From Schaedlerella arabinosiphila (GTDB lineage Bacteria; Bacillota; Clostridia; Lachnospirales; Lachnospiraceae), in assembly GCF_003885045.1 (NCBI RefSeq), contig NZ_RHJS01000002.1, positions 6,069,302 to 6,133,301 on the forward strand: a DNA stretch of 64,000 bases, given 5' to 3'. A program made the position numbers and the translations under genes. A model generated the notes under the pieces. That model was not told the DNA's origin. It saw only the letters and a list, made by a program, of their open reading frames with translations, and ran no database searches. This document shows positions 56,335 through 64,000 of this stretch, one piece after another (position 1 is the first letter of the stretch; every line of letters begins with the position of its first letter).

Positions 56335-58038
56335 TTATTCTTGTCGGCTGTAAGTTACACGGCAAGTTTTTTTATAGCAGGCAATCCCATACTTATGGAT
56401 CGTCCTCATCCCTTCCTGCTTAAGTGCCGATACATATCCGCCATCCTCAATCTGCTTCATCGCTTCACGGCAGGCTGAATCAAATCTTCCGTTTTCTGCA
56501 TATTTCACTTCTATAATACATCCGATTTTTCCAGAAGGAACTGTGAGCGTAATGTCCGTATATCCAATACCGGATTCAGCATTAGATTTTGTAATCCAGC
56601 TTCCTTCCGCTTTTAATAAGCCCAGCAGCATGCCATGATAAAAATGCTCTTTTAATTCTTTTTTTACAAATGTATCTCGTATACTGATAGAATCTGACAT
56701 AAATTCATTAAACAAATTCTGAAACATTTCTGCATCACCGTCTCTAACCGCTGCGCAGAACTCCTTCCATTTAGCGGAATTACTGATAGCCTTCACTTTA
56801 AACCAGGAACGAATTTTCTTCTGATAGATCCCCAGAACCTCCTGATTCGGAATGGCCAGCCTGTGATATCCGCCCCCGGTCTCCCCGGCAACTGTCAGAT
56901 AACCCGTGGCAAAAAGTACGCTCCACAAGTATGTCTGGCGTATCTCGACATCCCTGCTGTCAAGATCTGTATAAGTCAATTCCGGAACCAAAAGCTTCTC
57001 CACATATTCACCGGAAATCAATGCCTCAATCTCTGACTTGGTTGTCTCCGTAGCATCCTCGATCATATCCTGGATAATGGCGTTGCTGCTGCTGTTTTCC
57101 CAATGGGAATCCATCTTTGCATCCGCATTTGCACAAAGTCTGTAACACTGGTTCAGTACATCCCAGGGACAGTATACGTCCACATGCCCAAAATGATATC
57201 CGTCATACCATTCTTTTATGTCTTCAAAACGTTTTTCAACACCATAATATTTTAAGATATCTCGTACCTCGCTGTCTGTAAATCCGAAATATTCCGCAAA
57301 ATCAATATCAGAAATCGAATGCACCATGAAATTATTCAACCCTGTGAAAATACTTTCTTTGGCGATGCGCAGACATCCGGTGATTACAGCAAATTCAAGA
57401 TGCTCATTTGTTTTAAGCGCCTGGCTGAATAAGGAGCGGATCAGCCGGACCATCTGAGGATAATAGCGGTTCTGGTATGCTTTGTCCAAAGGCACATCGT
57501 ATTCATCTATGAGAATGATGACGCCTGTTCCATAATGCTTCGCCAACATTTCCGAGAGCAGTGCAATGCTTTCCTGCTGTACATCCTCCTCCAGATATTT
57601 TGCATATAGTTCCTGTAAGGAGTTTTTATCAATATCTGTAAGTCTGTCGCTTTCCAGCAGGTATTGATGTCTGCGGGCTTCTTTTTTTAGAACCTGGGAC
57701 ATGATTTTCAATGCATCATCATAGGACTCTCCACTGACATCCTTTAAGGTGACGGCAATCACAGGATACTTTCCCATATGCTGCGCACACAGTTCCGTTT
57801 CCCGGGTAATCTTCAATCCTTCAAATAAAGAGGCATCTGCACCAACTTCAAAAAAGGATTTGAGCATATCGAGATTTAAGCTTTTTCCAAAACGGCGGGG
57901 TCTTGTAAACAGGTTGACACTCCCGCGGTTTTTTAAAAGATCCGAAATAAATTTTGTTTTATCTACATAGTAAAATCCTTTTGTTCTGATATTACGAAAA
58001 AATTCTTCTCCGATGGGAAGTTTTTTCCTCTCTGCCAT
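56335..58038 (-). CDS. AAA-ATPase with PD-(D/E)XK nuclease-like C-terminus
   Basis: 567 residues from MAERKKLPIGEEFF, with GGAGGTGC upstream. The N-terminal domain has FYYVDKTKFISDLL, TRPRRFGKSLNLDML (P-loop variant) and GVIILIDEYDVPLDKAY. The middle has YHFGHVDVYCPWDVLNQ. The C-terminal nuclease core reads YTDITLTVPSGKIGCIIEVKY, ending KYGIACYKKTC. Same family as the 37.6-kb gene, and the likely relative of the decayed copy at 39.5-39.9 kb. Role unknown. Confidence 0.9.
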   Translation of the reverse strand: MAERKKLPIGEEFFRNIRTKGFYYVDKTKFISDLLKNRGSVNLFTRPRRFGKSLNLDMLKSFFEVGADASLFEGLKITRETELCAQHMGKYPVIAVTLKDVSGESYDDALKIMSQVLKKEARRHQYLLESDRLTDIDKNSLQELYAKYLEEDVQQESIALLSEMLAKHYGTGVIILIDEYDVPLDKAYQNRYYPQMVRLIRSLFSQALKTNEHLEFAVITGCLRIAKESIFTGLNNFMVHSISDIDFAEYFGFTDSEVRDILKYYGVEKRFEDIKEWYDGYHFGHVDVYCPWDVLNQCYRLCANADAKMDSHWENSSSNAIIQDMIEDATETTKSEIEALISGEYVEKLLVPELTYTDLDSRDVEIRQTYLWSVLFATGYLTVAGETGGGYHRLAIPNQEVLGIYQKKIRSWFKVKAISNSAKWKEFCAAVRDGDAEMFQNLFNEFMSDSISIRDTFVKKELKEHFYHGMLLGLLKAEGSWITKSNAESGIGYTDITLTVPSGKIGCIIEVKYAENGRFDSACREAMKQIEDGGYVSALKQEGMRTIHKYGIACYKKTCRVTYSRQE

Positions 58039-58149
58039 ATTGCAGCACCTCCGCAAATTTTAACGTTTAGTTACTTTTGCTGTGGCTCTATTATACTAAA
58101 AAAATGACCGGCCTTCAAGAACCGCCGGTAATATCTGCGCAGAAAATAC

Positions 58150-58205
58150 TTTATTCCCGGGAAGCAACGAGCCAGGTAGCCATGCTTGCATGGATATTTG
58201 ACTAA
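58150..58205. repeat. Second copy of the dispersed repeat element, short form
   Basis: TTTATTCCCGGGAAGCAACG onward through GAGCC and TGCATGGATATTTGACT aligns with 4734-4780, with about four-fifths identical positions. It lacks the hairpin half present at 4798-4833, keeping only ATTTGAC. Confidence 0.6.
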
Positions 58206-58295
58206 ATATTTAAGAATGAAAGGAAATCTGAGACCTTGAAAATAACCTGTACTGTATAGTATACTTGTAACAGTTCAGAACAGGGGGACAGACAA

Positions 58296-58994
58296 ATGTT
58301 CTTAATCGCCATATGTGAAGATGAAACCTATCTGCTGGAAGAACTGCGCAAAAAAGCAGAGGAATATCTGAAAACGAGACATTACCCTGCCGAGATCCGC
58401 ACCTTTACGTCTGGTGAGGATTTGTTAAAGGAACAGCGCTCCTTCGACCTGATTCTCCTGGATTTAGTGCTCCCGGGCATAAACGGTCTGGAAACGGCGA
58501 AGCGGCTTTCCCGCAAAAGCCGTATCATTTTTATCACATCCTACAGGGAATATGCGGTGGACGCGTTCGAGGTGGAAGCGGTCCATTATCTGCTCAAGCC
58601 AGTGACGGATGAGCGTCTGTACCAGGCAATGGACAGGGCGCTGAAGCAATCCAAACAGGCAGACGACAGGACACTGGCGCTTATAAAATCGGGAAGTACC
58701 CACATCCTTCCGATACGCGACATTTTGTACTGCGAGGTGTTTGACCACCGCGTCTGTATCCATACAGCGCAGGGAAATTACGAATATTCCGGAACGCTGG
58801 ACATGCTGGAGGGAAAGCTGGACGGGCGTTTTTTTCGATGCCATAGAAGCTATCTCATCAACATGAGCCACGTGGTCGGCCAGGAAAAAGGGACGGCATT
58901 GGTCTCAAACGGGAACCGGGTTCTGATATCACGGCGGAAGCAGGCAGAGTTTATGCAAAGGCTTTTGCACAATTTGAAAAATGAGGTGATCTGA
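58296..58994 (+). CDS. LytTR response regulator, AgrA-like
   Basis: 232 residues. The receiver domain (about 1-120) has the acidic pocket CEDE (8-10) and phospho-acceptor Asp56 in LILLDLVLPG, with Lys in YLLKPVTDE. The C-terminal LytTR DNA-binding domain (about 135-230) shows ILPIRDILYCEVFDHRVCIH and FFRCHRSYLINMSHV. GGGGGACAGACAA precedes the ATG. It adjoins its kinase gene without a gap. No agrB or agrD gene is near, so the signal is unknown. Confidence 0.94.
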   Translation: MFLIAICEDETYLLEELRKKAEEYLKTRHYPAEIRTFTSGEDLLKEQRSFDLILLDLVLPGINGLETAKRLSRKSRIIFITSYREYAVDAFEVEAVHYLLKPVTDERLYQAMDRALKQSKQADDRTLALIKSGSTHILPIRDILYCEVFDHRVCIHTAQGNYEYSGTLDMLEGKLDGRFFRCHRSYLINMSHVVGQEKGTALVSNGNRVLISRRKQAEFMQRLLHNLKNEVI

Positions 58995-60317
58995 TTGGAA
59001 TACCCGCACATGTTTTCTGTCGGATTTTATAGCTGGTGGCTGCTGCTCAATTGCATTCTCTATTTGGCTGAATTTTATTTTATACGCAGTTTTACCGGGA
59101 TTCAGGAAAAGAAATATATGGTATGCTATGTATTGACCAGCGGCTTACTTACATTTTTGGCCATGTATTTTCAAAGCTCCGGAGTTCTCAGATTGATTCT
59201 GCATATGGGGATCATACTTTGCTTTTCCAGATTTGTGCTAAAGCTCAAATGGGCGGAGACGGTCGCTCCGGCAATGATCATTTTGACGCTGTTTACCTTT
59301 ATGGAAGGATTTCAGACCGTTTTTATGCGTTGGCTGGCAGGGCATTCTATGAAAATGCATACCGCTGTTTTCATGCAGATGCTTCTGTCCGGAGGGCTGG
59401 CGGCTGTATTGCTGCTGACTCTGCATTTTGTATCAAAACGCTATGCATATACGGGAAGGCAGAAGCTGTCCGCCTATATGTATCCATTGCTGCTGCCGTG
59501 CAGCTTTATCGTGTGGGTCATCCGCAGCGGGCTTGGGCTGGACATGTGGATGGACCCGGCTGTCAGGAAAAGTTCATTTTGGGAGAAACGGCAGAGCCTG
59601 TGGGCACTGATATGGATTCTTGGAGCCTGCATAATCTTCTTTATCATTCTGAGGCTGGTGAGCAGGATTCTGGCGCTGTCCGTTCAGGAAACGGAACAGA
59701 AAAGGCTGGAGGATCAGATCCGAAAGCAGTATACATACCTGGAGGAAGCGAAAAAAAGGAATGAGCAGTACCGCACGTTCCAGCATGATATCAACAATCA
59801 TTTTCTGGTGCTATCCGGGCTGATTCGGGAAAAGAGATATGGGGAGGCAGAAATATATTTTGACAAGCTGCATGGCTCTGCGGACAGACTGCTCATCGGG
59901 ATTGAAACAGGCAATCCGATCCTGGATATCCTTTTGCAGGAAAAGATCAGCTTCGCTGTGTCAAGCGGCATTGAAGTGAAACACGAGGTACAGATTCCGC
60001 CGGATTGCGGTGCGGAGGATATGGATCTGTGCATGATTCTGGCAAACGCGCTGGACAATGCGGTACATGCCTGCAGAAAGGTTACAGGAAGACAGCCGGA
60101 GATCTCGGTCATGATTTGGAGACGGCATCATTTCCTGATCATCGAGGTAGTCAATACGAAGGTGCAGCCACAAGGCCGATTGGAGTATGGAACCGGGCTG
60201 AACAATATCAGGCGTACCGCAGAAAAGTATGAGGGGACGATGGAGATTGAGAACGACGGCGAAACATTCCGGCTGACGGTGCTGCTGTGTCTTGCGCCGT
60301 TTACGAAGATAGAGTGA
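58995..60317 (+). CDS. GHKL sensor histidine kinase, AgrC-like
   Basis: 440 residues, start TTG? The frame begins at 58995 directly after the regulator stop, with GAGGTGATC as ribosome site (MEYPHMFSVGF). Six predicted membrane helices (about 8-225) are followed by a coiled coil (QEKKRLEDQIRKQY-like), the phospho-accepting His in FQHDINNHFLVLSGL and the GHKL ATPase (LANALDNAVHACR, GTGLNNIRRTAEKYEG). The architecture fits AgrC-type peptide receptors. Confidence 0.93.
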   Translation: MEYPHMFSVGFYSWWLLLNCILYLAEFYFIRSFTGIQEKKYMVCYVLTSGLLTFLAMYFQSSGVLRLILHMGIILCFSRFVLKLKWAETVAPAMIILTLFTFMEGFQTVFMRWLAGHSMKMHTAVFMQMLLSGGLAAVLLLTLHFVSKRYAYTGRQKLSAYMYPLLLPCSFIVWVIRSGLGLDMWMDPAVRKSSFWEKRQSLWALIWILGACIIFFIILRLVSRILALSVQETEQKRLEDQIRKQYTYLEEAKKRNEQYRTFQHDINNHFLVLSGLIREKRYGEAEIYFDKLHGSADRLLIGIETGNPILDILLQEKISFAVSSGIEVKHEVQIPPDCGAEDMDLCMILANALDNAVHACRKVTGRQPEISVMIWRRHHFLIIEVVNTKVQPQGRLEYGTGLNNIRRTAEKYEGTMEIENDGETFRLTVLLCLAPFTKIE

Positions 60318-60431
60318 CCGTTGGCGGAAAACCGCTTTTATGATAGGAGATGTGTCCGATATACGGAATGAATATAAAAATATCCACACTGTTCGGAGGT
60401 GGGTATTCAATAAAAGCGGAGGTGGAAGCTT

Positions 60432-60854
60432 ATGGTAAACAATGTAAGGCCCAATTATGTAAATCCATTGAAAATGATGAAAAACGACAGAGTGTCAGAT
60501 CGCTTGAATCCGGCAGCGAAGAAAACGGCGGAAAAGCAGCAGAAAACCCTGGAGGCAGAAAAACAGTCGATTGAAAACGCACTGCTCCTTATGAAAGGAA
60601 CATCCGGAGACAGCGGGGCATCGGAAGAACAAATTGAACTGCTGGAAAAGAAGCTGGAAGAAATCACAGGCCAGCTCAGGGTGAGTAAGAGGGAGGATGG
60701 AACTGCAGTTGAACAGGCACAGTTAAGCGATGCGGCAAAGACACTGCAGGAGAGTAAAAAATTGGAAGAAAAGCGGATGGACAGATTGGAACTCTGTGCG
60801 GATACACGGGGAGCGCTGCCGAATTTTTATGAGCATTTGGAGGAAGAGGAGTAG
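60432..60854 (+). CDS. Small coiled-coil protein
   Basis: 140 residues with GGAGGTGGAAG upstream. Highly charged: KTAEKQQKTLEAEKQSIENA and EEQIELLEKKLEEITGQLR form two heptad helices, with no signal peptide, membrane helix or Cys-rich part except one Cys (LELCADTRGAL). It follows the histidine kinase by 114 nt and ends at a terminator, so it may be cotranscribed with the two-component system. Family not recognised. Confidence 0.75.
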   Translation: MVNNVRPNYVNPLKMMKNDRVSDRLNPAAKKTAEKQQKTLEAEKQSIENALLLMKGTSGDSGASEEQIELLEKKLEEITGQLRVSKREDGTAVEQAQLSDAAKTLQESKKLEEKRMDRLELCADTRGALPNFYEHLEEEE

Positions 60855-60872
60855 TTGAGCGTCCATCTTATG

Positions 60873-60908
60873 AAGCTGTCATACCGAAATGGGGGGACAG
60901 CTTTTTCT
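60873..60908 (+). terminator. Terminator after the coiled-coil gene
   Basis: AAGCTGTC, loop ATACCGAAATGGGG, GACAGCTTTTTCTTTT, 19 nt after the stop codon. Confidence 0.82.
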
Positions 60909-61017
60909 TTTATCAAGAAAGAGTTATAAGACATCTGTTCATTCACTTGCTATTTTCCATACTGCGTGGTAGTATTAAAAAACAGATATCAGAGAATCTG
61001 AAAGGCATGGTGATGTG

Positions 61018-62595
61018 ATGGGCAGGTTTTTTAATGTGAATGGCGACTGCAAGCCAGGACGGCATTACATGGTCGATATCCATCCAAAGCTTGATGAAAT
61101 AAAAAGGATGGTTGACCGGGGCGATTATTTTACAATAAATCGTGCACGCCAATATGGAAAAACAACAACATTGCGGGCACTTGGACGTTTTTTGGAAAAA
61201 GAATATCTGGTGATCAGTCTGGATTTCCAGATGCTTAGCCATGCGGATTTTAAAGATGAGCCGAGTTTCATATCTGCATTTTCCGGTGAACTGTTGGATT
61301 GCGTTCCGGATATTCCGCGGGAAATCCGTGAAAAGCTTGCCATATTTATGGAGGAAACGGAAAGAAACCGTACCATGTCGGCATTGTTTAAGGTGCTGAG
61401 CGGATGGTGCGGGCAGGTGGAAAAGCCAGTGATTCTGCTCATAGACGAAGTGGACAGCGCGTCGAATAATCAGGTATTTATGGATTTTCTAGCGCAGCTT
61501 CGCGGCTATTATATCAACAGAGATGTGAAACCGACGTTTCGTTCTGTAATTCTTGCAGGGGTTTATGACATTAAAAATATCAGGCAGAAGATCAGAACGG
61601 ATGAAGAGCATAAGAATAACTCTCCATGGAACATTGCAGCGGATTTTTTGGTGGACATGAGTTTCTCAGCCGGGGAGATTGCGGGGATGCTGGCGGACTA
61701 TGAGCATGACAGCCATACAGGTATGAATATTATGGAGATGTCAGAGCTTCTTTATGCGTACACCTCTGGTTACCCGTTTTTGGTCTCGCGCCTCTGCAAA
61801 CTGATGGATGAGAGGATAGCCGGGGAGAATAAAGGGCTGGGTACTGCATGGTCGAAAAGCGGCTTTTTGAAAGCAGTCCGCATGCTGCTTTCAGAAACCA
61901 ATACGTTGTTTGAATCACTGCTCAATAAGCTGACAGACTATCCGGAACTGGAGGAAATGCTTCGCGGCCTGTTGTTTACAGGAAAAGAAATTGTATATGT
62001 GGTCGGAGTGCGCTCGGTCGAATCTGCATTGATGTTTGGCTTTGTAAAGGTTTCGGACAGCCGGGTTGTGACTGCCAACAGGATATTTGAAACTTTGTTG
62101 TACAATTATTTTCTCTCGGTTCCGCCTATGCAGCAGGAAGAAATTTACGATGCGGCATTGAAGGAGAAGACGCTTTTCATAGAAGACGGACATCTGAACA
62201 TGAAAATGATCCTGGAAAGGTTTGTGGTACATTTTGATGATCTCTATGGTGACAGCGGGCAGAAATTTTATGAAGATGACGGACGACGCTATTTCATGCT
62301 TTTTCTGAAGCCGATCATCAATGGAATCGGGAATTGCTATGTGGAGGCAGAGACGAGAAACCGGGAACGGACGGACCTGATTGTAGATTACTGCGGAGAG
62401 CAATTCATTGTAGAGACGAAGATTTGGCGTGGGCTTGCAAGGCATCAGCAAGGTGAGGAGCAAGTGTTTGAATACCTCAAGCATCACCATCTGGATAAAG
62501 GGTATATTCTGACTTTTAATTTCAACAAAAAGAAGGAGATCGGGGTAAAGGAAGTTCTGCATCGGGACAAGATACTCATAGAAGCGGTCGTTTAA
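61018..62595 (+). CDS. AAA-like ATPase with PD-(D/E)XK nuclease-like domain
   Basis: 525 residues from MGRFFNVNGDCKPGRHYMVD (a GTG one codon earlier is also possible). The AAA-like domain shows YFTINRARQYGKTTTLRALG (P-loop variant RQYGKTT) and VILLIDEVDSASN (Walker B). A helical middle part is followed by the nuclease-like core CYVEAETRNRERTDLIVDYC and QFIVETKIWRG (D-ExK). It is a cousin of the AAA/DUF1703 proteins at 37.6 and 56.3 kb. It lies 16 nt before recQ. Function unknown. Confidence 0.88.
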   Translation: MGRFFNVNGDCKPGRHYMVDIHPKLDEIKRMVDRGDYFTINRARQYGKTTTLRALGRFLEKEYLVISLDFQMLSHADFKDEPSFISAFSGELLDCVPDIPREIREKLAIFMEETERNRTMSALFKVLSGWCGQVEKPVILLIDEVDSASNNQVFMDFLAQLRGYYINRDVKPTFRSVILAGVYDIKNIRQKIRTDEEHKNNSPWNIAADFLVDMSFSAGEIAGMLADYEHDSHTGMNIMEMSELLYAYTSGYPFLVSRLCKLMDERIAGENKGLGTAWSKSGFLKAVRMLLSETNTLFESLLNKLTDYPELEEMLRGLLFTGKEIVYVVGVRSVESALMFGFVKVSDSRVVTANRIFETLLYNYFLSVPPMQQEEIYDAALKEKTLFIEDGHLNMKMILERFVVHFDDLYGDSGQKFYEDDGRRYFMLFLKPIINGIGNCYVEAETRNRERTDLIVDYCGEQFIVETKIWRGLARHQQGEEQVFEYLKHHHLDKGYILTFNFNKKKEIGVKEVLHRDKILIEAVV

Positions 62596-62611
62596 TGAAA
62601 AGGAAAATAGA

Positions 62612-64000
62612 ATGGATAAAAAATACGAAATCTTAAAAAATATCTTCGGCTATGATACCTTCCGGGAAGGGCAGGAAACCCTGGTTGACAGCGCCCTTTC
62701 CGGCAGGGATGTTCTGGGGATTATGCCGACGGGGGCGGGAAAATCGATCTGTTTTCAGGTTCCGGCGCTTATGTTTGAGGGGATTACCATTGTGGTATCG
62801 CCCCTCATTTCTTTGATGAAGGATCAGGTGGCGGCTCTCAACCAGGCGGGTGTCCATGCGGCCTATATCAACAGCTCCCTGACCGAAGGCCAGTACCGCA
62901 AAGCCATGGAAAACGCGCGCCGGGGTCAGTACAAGATCATCTACGTGGCACCCGAACGGCTGATGACGGATTCTTTCCAGTCCCTCGTGCAGGAGGTGGA
63001 CATCTCCATGACGGCGGTGGACGAGGCCCACTGCATTTCCCAATGGGGGCAGGATTTCCGGCCCAGCTATCTAAAGATCGTGGAATTTATCAGCATGCTG
63101 CCGAAACGCCCTGTGATCGCCGCTTATACGGCTACGGCCACAAAGCAGGTCAAGGAAGACATTCTCTGCATTCTGGGGCTCAATGACCCGACGGTAGTAG
63201 TCACCGGATACGACCGGAAAAATCTCTACTTCGCAGTAAAAAAGCCAAAGGACAAGAAAGCTCAGCTTCTGGATTATTTATCCAAAAACAGAGAAAAGAG
63301 CGGGATCATTTACTGCAATACCCGAAAAATCGTAGAAGAAGTAGAGATGGAATTAAGAAGAGCGGGCTACCCGGTCACACGCTATCACGCGGGTCTCACC
63401 GATGCGGAGCGGAAGCAGAACCAGGAGGACTTCATCTACGACCGCAGGCCGGTGATGGTAGCCACCAACGCATTCGGCATGGGGATCGACAAATCCAATG
63501 TGCGCTATGTCATCCACTACAATATGCCCAAGGACATCGAAAGCTATTATCAGGAGGCCGGACGTGCGGGACGGGACGGCGAGCCGGCGGAATGCTTTTT
63601 GTATTACTCCGGGCAGGATGTGCGGATCAATGAATTTCTCATCGGGACACAGGCGGAGAACAGCGGGCTGGATGATGAGGAGCGGGAGCTGATCAAAGAG
63701 CGGGATCTGGACCGTCTCCGGAAAATGACGTTCTACTGCTTCACCAACGAATGCCTGCGGGAATATATCCTGCGTTATTTTGGAGAGTACGGCGGAAATT
63801 ACTGCGGCAACTGCGAAAACTGCCGGACAGAATTTGAAGATATGGATGTGACGGAGGAGGCATGCCATATCATCCGCATGGTGCTGACCAGCCATGAACG
63901 CTACGGGATCAATGCCGTACTGGACGGGGTGCACGGCTCGGACACGGCAAAGGTGCGGCAATTCAGGCTGAACCAGAACCCGGAATACGGAAGCCTGAAA
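62612..64000 (+). CDS. recQ: ATP-dependent DNA helicase RecQ, 5' part
   Basis: 463 codons, running off the end of the window. It starts MDKKYEILKNIFGYDTFREG after AAGGAAAATAGA. Motifs: I MPTGAGKSICFQVPAL, Ia SPLISLMKDQ, II AVDEAHCISQWGQDFRPSY, III AAYTATAT, IV GIIYCNTRK, V VATNAFGMGIDKSNVRYVI, VI SYYQEAGRAGRDG. The zinc-binding motif is present (CFTNECLREYILRYF, then CGNCENC). This is the housekeeping type, in contrast to the divergent gene at 53.8 kb. Unwinds DNA 3' to 5' in recombination repair. Confidence 0.96.
   Translation, partial: MDKKYEILKNIFGYDTFREGQETLVDSALSGRDVLGIMPTGAGKSICFQVPALMFEGITIVVSPLISLMKDQVAALNQAGVHAAYINSSLTEGQYRKAMENARRGQYKIIYVAPERLMTDSFQSLVQEVDISMTAVDEAHCISQWGQDFRPSYLKIVEFISMLPKRPVIAAYTATATKQVKEDILCILGLNDPTVVVTGYDRKNLYFAVKKPKDKKAQLLDYLSKNREKSGIIYCNTRKIVEEVEMELRRAGYPVTRYHAGLTDAERKQNQEDFIYDRRPVMVATNAFGMGIDKSNVRYVIHYNMPKDIESYYQEAGRAGRDGEPAECFLYYSGQDVRINEFLIGTQAENSGLDDEERELIKERDLDRLRKMTFYCFTNECLREYILRYFGEYGGNYCGNCENCRTEFEDMDVTEEACHIIRMVLTSHERYGINAVLDGVHGSDTAKVRQFRLNQNPEYGSLK

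Overview
The window looks like a chromosomal segment of a gut-type Clostridia, most likely Lachnospiraceae. This rests on the moderate GC content, the long Firmicutes-type SRP RNA, a Na+-type V-ATPase operon ordered as in Enterococcus ntp, a VanW protein, Lrp/aminotransferase pairs and strong GGAGG ribosome binding sites. No species is claimed.

Layout: 1-1.4 kb, end of a TrkH/KtrB-KtrA potassium uptake pair. 1.6-12.4 kb, housekeeping genes: an acidic HTH protein, dGTPase, a repeat-rich CxH protein on the minus strand, tadA, SRP RNA (minus), a 33-residue membrane peptide, VanW, an AIR-synthase-like protein, an Lrp regulator with an aminotransferase, and trmL. 12.5-21.7 kb, a nine-gene V-type ATPase operon (ntpF-I-K-E-C-G-A-B-D) whose K subunit carries the Na+ ligand set.

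21.7-35.5 kb is the most interesting part. A 69-residue protein with a leader-like ELELVAAA motif and a lipoprotein come first. A second operon follows: a small membrane protein, a receptor Ser/Thr kinase with a C-terminal propeller-like domain, a sortase-type surface protein, an FHA protein, an ECF-like sigma factor, an HlyD-type adaptor, a C39 peptidase-ABC exporter, a second ABC exporter with a long N-terminal extension, a STAS protein and a TIR-FHA-FHA protein. The exporter trio matches the NHLM/NHLP (nitrile hydratase leader) peptide export families. I infer a phospho-signalled peptide or protein export system with its own sigma factor.

35.5-56.2 kb is a rearranged accessory region: PD-(D/E)XK AAA-ATPases and their remnants, an ASCH protein, a lipoprotein, a ClpP plus VirD4-like pair, two CAP-domain secreted paralogues, a YhcG nuclease, a RecQ-like helicase, and partial or inverted duplications of neighbouring pieces, including the STAS-TIR end of the export locus. 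A shared promoter motif (GTTGCRC, 13 nt, GTGTATAAG/A) occurs six times. It lies in front of the 69-residue gene, a two-helix membrane protein, the lipoprotein, both CAP genes and a 26-residue peptide gene, and may define the regulon of the locus-encoded sigma factor.

56.3-64 kb: another AAA-ATPase/nuclease, an Agr-type LytTR regulator and GHKL kinase pair without agrBD, a small coiled-coil protein, an AAA-like ATPase/nuclease, and the first 463 codons of a canonical recQ that runs off the window. No tRNA, rRNA, intact transposase or CRISPR array was seen.
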